Shown here: in pieces, positions 1 through 6,652 of the stretch
Numbering within the stretch: the stretch's first letter is position 1
How the letters are laid out: the number at the start of each line of letters is the position of its first letter
DNA from: CAYNNP01 sp964398215
GTDB taxonomy: Bacteria > Planctomycetota > Planctomycetia > Pirellulales > Pirellulaceae
Assembly: GCA_964398215.1 (NCBI GenBank)
Contig: CAYNNP010000159.1
Span: 1-15,212 of the forward strand
Reading direction: 5' to 3'
Length of the DNA stretch: 15,212 nt
Notes under the pieces: model-generated
What the model was told of the DNA's origin: nothing
The model's input: only the letters and a program-made list of their open reading frames with translations
The model's database searches: none
Made by a program: the position numbers and the translations under genes

Positions 1-486
1 GATGAAGCGATCGTATGCAACTCGTTTTCAAAGAACTTTGGGTTGTACAGCGAACGAGTCGGTGCGGTATCCATCGTCGGGGCTGATGCCGACACAGCGA
101 CCGCGGCACTTAGCCAACTAAAGAAAGTCGTTCGTAGTAATTACAGCAACCCGCCAAGACACGGAGCGGCAATCGTTGCTGCTGTGCTGGACGATAGCCA
201 GCTAACGGAGATGTGGAAACTGGAATTGAAAGAGATGCGCGAACGCATCACGCGATTGCGCGAGCTGTTCGTCGAAACGATGAAGTCGACTGGCAGCGGA
301 TACGATTTTGATTTTCTGTTGCCGCAAAATGGCATGTTCTCGTTCAGCGGACTTTCGCCCATGCAAGTCGACGAACTACGATCCAAACACAGTATCTATA
401 TCGTAGGCAGCGGACGGATCAACGTTGCCGGAATGAGCGAAGCAAAAATGCCGAAGCTATGCGAGGCCGTTGCCTCGGTACTGTAA
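1..486 (+). CDS. Aspartate/aromatic aminotransferase (AspC/TyrB type), C-terminal fragment
   Basis: Class I PLP-dependent aminotransferase that moves an amino group between aspartate or aromatic amino acids and 2-oxoglutarate. The frame is open from the first base; 161 codons are visible and about 235 N-terminal residues lie outside the window. The fragment opens just before the PLP-lysine motif SFSKNFGLYSERVG, with the Schiff-base lysine at fragment residue 11 and the phosphate-binding arginine at residue 19. YSNPPRHG follows at 48-55, then QNGMFSFSGL, and SGRINVAGM, whose Arg139 matches the substrate-carboxylate arginine of the family. The 150 residues after the lysine equal my recollection of the E. 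coli AspC spacing, so the C-terminus is complete. AspC and TyrB specificity cannot be told apart from this half. A DUF389 gene begins 33 bp downstream on the same strand and may be cotranscribed. Confidence 0.95.
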   Translation, partial: DEAIVCNSFSKNFGLYSERVGAVSIVGADADTATAALSQLKKVVRSNYSNPPRHGAAIVAAVLDDSQLTEMWKLELKEMRERITRLRELFVETMKSTGSGYDFDFLLPQNGMFSFSGLSPMQVDELRSKHSIYIVGSGRINVAGMSEAKMPKLCEAVASVL

Positions 487-519
487 GAAACGATTCCCGC
501 AAGCGAATGGGGTTACCGC

Positions 520-1977
520 ATGAGCATCGTATTCGTTGTCGAATCCGAAGATGGATTGCGCGGAGGGATTCCGTGGTGCAAACACATTGCAAAACGAACA
601 GGCCAACCCATTCATACGCTGGTTCTGGGCGCTGATCGGCGGGTCCTGCTGGAGCATGCGCGCAAGTCTCTCGCAAAGCACTTGGAAATATCCGCAGACC
701 AAGTCTCTGTTGAATCAATCGAAATGGACCAGAGTGCTGTTCTCGATTTTGCTCACGACAAAGCCTGTTCGACACTGTTGCTGATGGACGGTCCGCATCG
801 CGGCGACTTGCAGGAAACTGTGTTTATGAAGTCTCCGGTGCGAACTATTTTGATGCGTTCATCCGGGCAGATCCCAACCGAGACTTCAAAAGTATCGTTG
901 GCTGTTGCCACGGATGAAAACTTTCTGGGCACCGTCGATTTCGTTTTAGGCTTTCGGCCCAGCGAAGTCTTTTGTGAGGAAAGCACTGCCGATGCCACCG
1001 AAGTCGGGCGACAAGTTCGCTACGGTATGGAATCGCACCAACAAGCAGACGAATTGTTGCTATTCGATATTCAGAATCCAAACCATGATGATGCGGCGCT
1101 TGTCGCGGGGTTAGAGATCCTGTCAGAGCCTTCTCAGGCATCGATCGCTTTAGTGCAAAGCGGTCACAACCTCGCTCAATCGTTTTTGGCCAAAGCCAAG
1201 CGTTGGGCGGCCGATGTTGCTCCTCCGATGACACGAGAAGAGCGTCTTGAGTTGTCGGCCGATTTGGAACAAAACTCGACACCAAATCTGGAGTTTCTGG
1301 GGCTGATTTCAGCGGCAGCGATGTTGGCAGCGTTTGGCTTGTTGCAAGACTCGGCGGCTGTGATCATCGGTGCGATGTTGATCGCGCCGCTCATGACACC
1401 AATCCTTGGAACAGGTCTAGCGATTACGCATGGAAACCGAAAGCTCTTTAAGTCTGCGCTGCTGACAATTGGACTAGGTTTTGTCGGTGCGCTTGGCTCA
1501 AGTATTTTGTTTGGCGGACTGGTCTGGCTTGTTCGTCCCGTGGAAGCCGATCATCTGAATTGGGTGACGCCAGAAATGTGGTCACGTTGCCGACCATCGC
1601 CCTTGGATTTTTGTGTAGGTCTCGTCGGTGGTTTGGCTGCCGCGTACGCTCGAACACGTCAGCACTTGTCAGCCGCGCTGGCTGGTGCCGCGATCGCTGC
1701 TGCCCTGGTGCCACCGATTTCCACCGCCGGTTTGCAAATCGCGTTTGGCATTTGGGGCAATCACCCACAAGGAACCGCCGTGATCGGGCCAATACTGTTG
1801 GTCAGTGTCAATGTACTGACGATCATCATCGGCGCGTCGTCGATCTTGTGGCTACGGGGAATTCGAGGCGATCGAGCTCCCAGCACCAAGGACAAATGGG
1901 TGATCCGAGTCATCGCGATCCTGATCCTGCTGGTGCTGATTGCGTTAGTCATCAGCATCCGCCCACGGCCATCGTAA
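520..1977 (+). CDS. DUF389 family polytopic membrane protein with N-terminal soluble domain
   Basis: The product has 485 residues. Residues 1-250 are soluble and alternate strand- and helix-like segments in two units (about 1-115 and 123-215), which resembles tandem UspA-like folds, although I do not see a clear UspA nucleotide-binding motif. Residues 255-480 form about seven hydrophobic segments with the DUF389 hallmarks: DSAAVIIGAMLIAPLMTPI at 277-295, a second block around 364-378 ending in GLAAAYAR, and ALAGAAIAAALVPPIS at 386-401. The family has no established transport substrate, so I assign none. The ATG at 520 has GGGG at 509-512 as a possible weak ribosome-binding site. The gene lies 33 bp after the aminotransferase, but no functional link is evident. 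The family call is firm; the UspA-like description is inference. Confidence 0.9.
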   Translation: MSIVFVVESEDGLRGGIPWCKHIAKRTGQPIHTLVLGADRRVLLEHARKSLAKHLEISADQVSVESIEMDQSAVLDFAHDKACSTLLLMDGPHRGDLQETVFMKSPVRTILMRSSGQIPTETSKVSLAVATDENFLGTVDFVLGFRPSEVFCEESTADATEVGRQVRYGMESHQQADELLLFDIQNPNHDDAALVAGLEILSEPSQASIALVQSGHNLAQSFLAKAKRWAADVAPPMTREERLELSADLEQNSTPNLEFLGLISAAAMLAAFGLLQDSAAVIIGAMLIAPLMTPILGTGLAITHGNRKLFKSALLTIGLGFVGALGSSILFGGLVWLVRPVEADHLNWVTPEMWSRCRPSPLDFCVGLVGGLAAAYARTRQHLSAALAGAAIAAALVPPISTAGLQIAFGIWGNHPQGTAVIGPILLVSVNVLTIIIGASSILWLRGIRGDRAPSTKDKWVIRVIAILILLVLIALVISIRPRPS

Positions 1978-2347
1978 CGCATAGTCGTTTCACACCGAAT
2001 CTTGGCGTCGACGGGATCGTCGGGCGAGGCGTGAAGTCTTAGATCTTATTTCATTCGTCACACAATTCTGTTGTGCCGCCAGGACGGATTCGGGTTCAGT
2101 GAGACCGCACTCTTAGNNNNNNNNNNNNNNNNNNNNNNNNNNNNNNNNNNNNNNNNNNNNNNNNNNNNNNNNNNNNNNNNNNNNNNNNNNNNNNNNNNNN
2201 NNNNNNNNNNNNNNNNAACTCGCTGGTTACAGCTCATCCGTGGTACGCCGACCTGATGGTTTACCAATTTCTGTGAAATTTCCCGTAAAGAAATCGATCG
2301 GCTGGGGAGAATACTACGCCAACACTCTTTTACGTCGAAACCAACCC
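1978..2347. other. Non-coding contig ends and a 100-N scaffold gap
   Basis: Positions 2117-2216 are exactly 100 Ns, the conventional placeholder for a gap of unknown length. The 139 bases to the left and 131 bases to the right contain no gene, RNA or convincing promoter that I can identify. Any promoter of the sigma factor gene would lie in the right flank or in the missing sequence. Order and distance between the DUF389 gene and the sigma factor gene depend on the scaffolding. Confidence 0.95.
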
Positions 2348-2956
2348 ATGAGCCAATTACCGCAAACTCGACAAAGCCTGTTGGTCCGATTGCAGGGCCA
2401 CAGCAGCGATGCGTGGGCCGAGTTTCTGGAGATCTACGAGCAAGCAATCCTGAATTACGCGCGGAGCCGCGGTTTGCAGGACGCGGATGCTCGTGACGTG
2501 ACACAGGAGGTACTCGCGGCGGTTACCAGGAAGATCGAGTCCTGGGATCCTGATACTTCGCAAGGCACATTTCGCGGTTGGCTGTTCCGGGCGGCCCGCA
2601 ACATTGCGGTGGATCGAATTGCGAAGCAGTCAAAGCAGGCTATCGCAAGTGGAGATACTCGCGTCGCACAAATGCTGTCCGAAGCGCCGGGCATCAATGA
2701 AAACGAGTCCGATGTGTTCCGGGCTGAGTATCGACGAAAAGTTTTCCACTGGGCTGCCGAGAAGATCAGGCCACAAGTCAGGACTACGTCCTGGCAATCG
2801 TTTTGGCTAACCAGTGTGGACGGCCAAAAAGTTGAAGACGTCGCGCAACAACTCGGGATGTCGGTTGGAAGCGTTTATGCGGCCAAATTTCGCATCGTTT
2901 CTAAGATCCGAGAAATCGTTTCCCAACTGGACGACTCTCCTGACTCTGAAATTTGA
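2348..2956 (+). CDS. ECF-like RNA polymerase sigma factor, planctomycete type
   Basis: The product is a 202-residue sigma-70 family protein with only regions 2 and 4. Region 2 spans about residues 20-95 and includes GLQDADARDVTQEVL (42-56), matching the core-binding helix, and FRGWLFRAARNIAVDRI (75-91), matching the promoter-melting and -10 recognition segment. Region 4 spans about 135-190, with the helix-turn-helix VEDVAQQLGMSVGSVYAAKFR. The frame is open further upstream to 2240, but those 36 residues do not look like a sigma factor, whereas the ATG at 2348 gives the MSQ-type start and length common for this group. No Shine-Dalgarno sequence is visible. The kinase ATG is 35 bp past the stop. 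ECF factors paired with Ser/Thr kinases are well known in planctomycetes, so control by that kinase is likely but inferred. The target promoters are unknown. Confidence 0.93.
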   Translation: MSQLPQTRQSLLVRLQGHSSDAWAEFLEIYEQAILNYARSRGLQDADARDVTQEVLAAVTRKIESWDPDTSQGTFRGWLFRAARNIAVDRIAKQSKQAIASGDTRVAQMLSEAPGINENESDVFRAEYRRKVFHWAAEKIRPQVRTTSWQSFWLTSVDGQKVEDVAQQLGMSVGSVYAAKFRIVSKIREIVSQLDDSPDSEI

Positions 2957-2978
2957 ATTTGAAATCCAATACCAAACC

Positions 2979-2984
2979 GAAAGG
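2979..2984 (+). promoter_or_regulatory. Ribosome-binding site of the kinase gene
   Basis: GAAAGG lies 7 bases before the ATG at 2992, between the sigma factor stop and the kinase gene. It is the main reason for choosing that ATG over the in-frame TTG at 2953. Many genes in this window lack such a site. Confidence 0.55.
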
Positions 2985-2991
2985 CAATAGC

Positions 2992-5900
2992 ATGGCAACT
3001 TCTCAACAGCAGTGTCTGGACCAACTGGTACTTCAACGGTTGCTTTTCGAGCAACTAAGGGGCGAGGAAGAATTCAAAGTCCTCGCGCACATTGAAAGCT
3101 GCGAAGCATGTCGAACTTTGCTTGGTGACCTGGCCGGCGATAGCCAGATTGCGCCGGACATTCGCGAACATCTCGCAGATCACTCTATCGATGCTGTTGA
3201 TGGAGCGACTGTGCTTGAGGGAGAATCGGAAGCGACGGACATCGAGCAAATCAAAGCACTGCTCGGCCCAACAGATGAGCCTTGCATGCTGGGGCGGATC
3301 GGACACTATGAGATCAACGCGATCGTCGGTCGCGGAAGCGCCGGTGTTGTGTTCAAGGCACTCGACAAACGGCTGAACCGACTCGTCGCCATCAAGATGC
3401 TGGTTCCCTCGTACGCAGGTAGTGGTCCGGCACGCCAGAGGTTTGAAAGAGAAGCGTGCGCGATTGCGGCAGTTCGAGATGCGCATGTGATTCCAGTTTT
3501 TGCGGTCGACGAACATCAGGGGCTGCCTTTCATTGTCATGGAGTACATACCTGGCGGTTCCCTCGCGCAACGCATCGAGAACAACGGCGCGCTTGATAAC
3601 TGTGAGGTAGTGCGGCTTGGTATGCAGATTGCTCGCGGACTCCAGGCGGCTCACAACCAGGGAATTGTGCACCGCGATGTCAAACCGGCAAACGTGATGT
3701 TGGAAGGCGGAGTCGATCGGGCACTGGTGACCGACTTTGGACTCGCTCGCATTCTTGACGAAGGTTCGATGACGCGCAGCGGAGCGATTTCCGGGACCCC
3801 ACAGTTCATGTCACCCGAACAGGCCAGCGGCGAAAGGGTCGATCATCGTTCGGACCTGTTTAGCCTGGGAAGCGTGATGTACATGGCCTGCACGGGACAC
3901 TCAGCGTTCCGGAGCGAAACCGTTTTTGGCGTGATCAAGCGCGTCTGCGAAACAGAACCTCGGCCTATTCGAGAAACCAACCCGAACATTCCGGAGTGGC
4001 TGTGCGATTTCATTTCCAAGCTTCAGTCGAAAAACCCGGACCAGCGTTTCCAGTCAGCTCAGCAAGTTGCAGATTTGTTGTCGACCGAGTTGGCTCACCT
4101 GCAATCACCTACCAGCATGCCATTACCAGAACGTGACTGGCGACCTGCATCGGCTGTCACCGGCACCCCGTCGACCAAGCTGTTTTGGGTTATCGGATCT
4201 GTTGTGGCGATGGTCGCGATGGGACTGGTTTTCAACTGGTCCGGGTTTTTTCCCGATACCGAAGATGAGAATGCCAATGCAGTGGTCGCTTCGAATTCAG
4301 GCGAGAATCCGGTTCTTCCACAGGTGGGTTCCGACGAACCGACACAGGAAAAGAAAGAAGCCCCGATCGACGCAGGCCTGGAAGCTCTTGAGAACGGAAA
4401 ATACAAGCAAGCCCTTGCGCTGTTCAAACGGTCGGTCAAGATTGGTGACCACAAGGGCAATGCGGAATACAACGTCGCCCGCGCCTATGCGTTGTTGAAT
4501 CGAAAGGACGAGGCCTTCGACTGGCTCAATAAGTCCGTCAAATTCGGTCGCCATACCCCTGATCATGTTCGAGCAGACAATGACCTGAAGAGCCTGAGAT
4601 CAGATGAACGCTTTACGAATTTCATCAAGAGACTCTCGAAGGCGGAGAGTATCAACCAGCGTATCAACAAGGCCATGGGTTACTCCAGCTCAGGCGAGTA
4701 CGAAGAAGCCCACGAGCTACTTGAGGCTGTGCTTGCGGAAGCCCCGAAGAATGAAAAAGCGATTCTACAATATGGCTTGTCCTTGCATCGCGCGGGCAAG
4801 CTGGACGAAGCGATCAAGTGGCACCGACTCGCCGCAGCGTCCAGCGACACTGCTGCCTATGGCAATTACAACATCGCCTCTTACCACGCACTCAAAGGGA
4901 ATCCGGACAAGGCATTTGAGTTTCTTGGGAAGGCAGTTGACGCAGGAATCTATCCGCATGACATGCACTACGATTCCGATCTTGATTCTATTCGAGACGA
5001 TTCAAGGTACTCAGAGCAAATTCTGCGCATCGAAGCTAGGCTCCGCGGGAACTGGCGAGATGATGAAAAAAGTTGCTTCAGACTCATCGAAGCCATTCGC
5101 GGACGAGATTACGAAAAGCTGAAGGCACTGGCCGGTGAGCTCGATCTAGACAGTTCCTGTCCGGACTATGCTACGGTACCACGAGCCATGTTTTTCATGC
5201 CTCGGCTGACGCCGATGAAGGCAGCAGCAGCGATCGGTGATGTCAAAGCACTCAGAATCCTGGTCGATGCAGGTGCTGACGTTGAAAAGCACTACAAACG
5301 CAATGGCACGCCTTTGATGGTGGCCGCGAAGTTCGGTCACGTTAACGCGGCTGGTTTCCTGTTGCAGCACGGTGCAAAGATCAATCATCAAGTCGGTGGG
5401 GTTGGAACACCGCTCACCTTCGCCGCAGAAAGCAATGAACTGCAAATGCTGAAGTTTCTGCTATCGGAAGGCGCGGAAATAAATGGGTATAGCAGCGTCT
5501 CTGGAACGGCTCTCATGGCTGCCGCTCGAAAGAATCGTCCCGAGTCGGTACGTCTGCTTTTGGAAAGTGGCGCGGATATCAACAGGTCGATCGATGGTGA
5601 AGGTACAGCGTTGTGCGCTGCGACAACTGCAGGCCATCTCGACATGATGAAAATGCTAATCAGCGAAGGTGCGAACGTTGATGTGAAGACAACAGGTCTC
5701 GGAACGGCGTTGTTCTTTGCTATCTACGGCAAACAGCGGAAAGCGTTTCAACTATTGCTCGATGAAGGAGCCGACACCGATTCCGCGGTGGATGGTATTG
5801 GGACGCCGCTCTCGATCGCAATCACTCGTGGAGACATCGAAAGCATTCAGGAGTTGATCAAACGCAAAGCCAACGTGAATCGCGTAGCCCGTGCAGTAGG

Positions 5901-6168
5901 AACACCAATGTGTGTTGCGGCGTCATGCGGCCGAATCGATGAAGCAAAGTTGCTAATTGCGGCGGGTGCTGCTGTAAACAAAGCAGACGATGGGGTACTC
6001 ACTCCGATAGCCCAGGCCACCAAGAATCGTCACTTGAAGATGGTACGATTCCTGTTGCAACACGGTGCAGATCCTGGCCTCGCGTCGTCTGGTACAGACT
6101 CAGCGAACAAGATCGCAAAAGACCGAAACCACATCGAAATGTTGCAGGTTCTCAAGCAAGGCAACTAA
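2992..6168 (+). CDS. Transmembrane Ser/Thr protein kinase with HxxxCxxC motif, TPR-like units and ankyrin repeats
   Basis: The product has 1058 residues. An anti-sigma-like zinc motif, HIESCEAC, lies at 33-40. A complete Hanks-type kinase domain spans about 105-365: glycine loop GRGSAGVV (113-120), Lys135 in VAIK, HRDVKPANV (227-235), DFG (248-250), SPEQ (274-277) and a DHRSDLFSLG segment (284-293). One transmembrane helix spans about 396-416. Two related TPR-like modules lie at about 461-548 and 560-680, each ending in a DxDLxxxRxDxR motif. About nine 33-residue ankyrin repeats plus a degraded tenth span 739-1058, with the recurring start GTPL or GTAL. The ATG at 2992 follows GAAAGG at 2979-2984 by 7 bases; an in-frame TTG at 2953 would overlap the sigma factor stop and is less likely. 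With one helix, the kinase should be cytoplasmic and the repeats extracytoplasmic. It probably regulates the upstream sigma factor; the ligand is unknown. Confidence 0.95.
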   Translation: MATSQQQCLDQLVLQRLLFEQLRGEEEFKVLAHIESCEACRTLLGDLAGDSQIAPDIREHLADHSIDAVDGATVLEGESEATDIEQIKALLGPTDEPCMLGRIGHYEINAIVGRGSAGVVFKALDKRLNRLVAIKMLVPSYAGSGPARQRFEREACAIAAVRDAHVIPVFAVDEHQGLPFIVMEYIPGGSLAQRIENNGALDNCEVVRLGMQIARGLQAAHNQGIVHRDVKPANVMLEGGVDRALVTDFGLARILDEGSMTRSGAISGTPQFMSPEQASGERVDHRSDLFSLGSVMYMACTGHSAFRSETVFGVIKRVCETEPRPIRETNPNIPEWLCDFISKLQSKNPDQRFQSAQQVADLLSTELAHLQSPTSMPLPERDWRPASAVTGTPSTKLFWVIGSVVAMVAMGLVFNWSGFFPDTEDENANAVVASNSGENPVLPQVGSDEPTQEKKEAPIDAGLEALENGKYKQALALFKRSVKIGDHKGNAEYNVARAYALLNRKDEAFDWLNKSVKFGRHTPDHVRADNDLKSLRSDERFTNFIKRLSKAESINQRINKAMGYSSSGEYEEAHELLEAVLAEAPKNEKAILQYGLSLHRAGKLDEAIKWHRLAAASSDTAAYGNYNIASYHALKGNPDKAFEFLGKAVDAGIYPHDMHYDSDLDSIRDDSRYSEQILRIEARLRGNWRDDEKSCFRLIEAIRGRDYEKLKALAGELDLDSSCPDYATVPRAMFFMPRLTPMKAAAAIGDVKALRILVDAGADVEKHYKRNGTPLMVAAKFGHVNAAGFLLQHGAKINHQVGGVGTPLTFAAESNELQMLKFLLSEGAEINGYSSVSGTALMAAARKNRPESVRLLLESGADINRSIDGEGTALCAATTAGHLDMMKMLISEGANVDVKTTGLGTALFFAIYGKQRKAFQLLLDEGADTDSAVDGIGTPLSIAITRGDIESIQELIKRKANVNRVARAVGTPMCVAASCGRIDEAKLLIAAGAAVNKADDGVLTPIAQATKNRHLKMVRFLLQHGADPGLASSGTDSANKIAKDRNHIEMLQVLKQGN

Positions 6169-6184
6169 AAAACCAAGGACTCAC

Positions 6185-6224
6185 AGTAAGCAGTTTTCTT
6201 ACTCGGTGACCATCAAGCGTCACC
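6185..6224. terminator. Two adjacent hairpins downstream of the kinase gene
   Basis: AGTAAG (6185-6190) pairs with CTTACT (6198-6203) across a 7-base loop. One base later GGTGAC (6205-6210) pairs with GTCACC (6219-6224) across 8 bases. They begin 17 bases after the kinase stop, where a transcript end is expected, but no T-run follows, so they are not a classic intrinsic terminator. They may instead be part of a repeat element or of 3' RNA structure. Confidence 0.35.
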
Positions 6225-6396
6225 AGCACTGCTGCTGCCAGATCCTCGCACAACGTTCCGTCAGAGCAGCAACTCCGTCCAGGACCTGCGATTGGCGGAT
6301 TGTTTTGGTCAGCCCTCGCGGCACCAACCTGTGATGCCGGCAATCGTTCTGCTATCGATGATTTTCCATCCGCAAAGTAGCCCTTTAACGGGAAAA

Positions 6397-6417
6397 CTGA
6401 GGCTTCCGTTGCCTCAG
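6397..6417. repeat. Perfect 7-bp stem-loop in the intergenic region
   Basis: CTGAGGC (6397-6403) and GCCTCAG (6411-6417) form a perfect stem with a 7-base loop. It lies in the middle of the non-coding stretch, far from either gene end. Its role is unknown. Confidence 0.5.
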
Positions 6418-6652
6418 ATGGCCATTTGAACACTCCTTGTCCAGTAAAGACTGGGTTTTGATTCCAAAATGGAGGTTCTGGGCTTCCTGGGAAAGAGCCT
6501 GGTAAACGCGTTTTTTTGCTCAAATCCGCGTCCCACGAGCTATTCTTTGAAACATTGAAAGCCAAATTGGGTCCTATCTTGCGCATGCCCCCCATTAGCT
6601 ACAATGCTTTCTGGTTCCATATTTTTTCCAGCTAACCCAACTCGCCTGGGCA

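Larger units (their letters stand above)
6169..6652. other. 484-bp intergenic region with hairpins and an open minus-strand frame
   Basis: No recognisable gene is present on either strand. Three short perfect inverted repeats occur at 6185-6203, 6205-6224 and 6397-6417. The minus strand is open for 147 codons from 6595 to 6152, spanning nearly the whole region and overlapping the last 17 bases of the kinase gene. Its product has no signal peptide, membrane segment or motif I recognise, and is rich in Pro, Ser and Gly, so I do not call it a gene. A possible but poor promoter (TTGCGC at 6579-6584, TACAAT at 6600-6605, 15-base spacer) precedes the next gene. Confidence 0.6.

Noticed and set aside
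845..1285. 146-codon minus-strand frame inside the DUF389 gene, and similar long antisense frames in the other genes
   Set aside because: They lie opposite well-supported coding sequence and their products are low-quality Arg/Ser/Pro-rich sequences, as expected for shadow frames.
2240..2347. N-terminal extension of the sigma factor by 36 codons
   Set aside because: The extra residues show no sigma factor similarity, and the ATG at 2348 gives the usual start and length for the group.
2953..2991. TTG start for the kinase overlapping the sigma factor stop
   Set aside because: The ATG 39 bases later has a GAAAGG site at good spacing, and the extension adds only a low-complexity polar stretch.
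5200..6168. Ankyrin array as a DNA-level tandem repeat
   Set aside because: The 99-bp periodicity is visible in the protein only; codons and residues have diverged, so it is not an active tandem repeat.
6152..6595. 147-codon minus-strand frame as a protein-coding gene
   Set aside because: There is no recognisable motif, signal or homology from memory and no supported start. It overlaps the kinase 3' end and runs through hairpins; kept as a finding rather than a gene.
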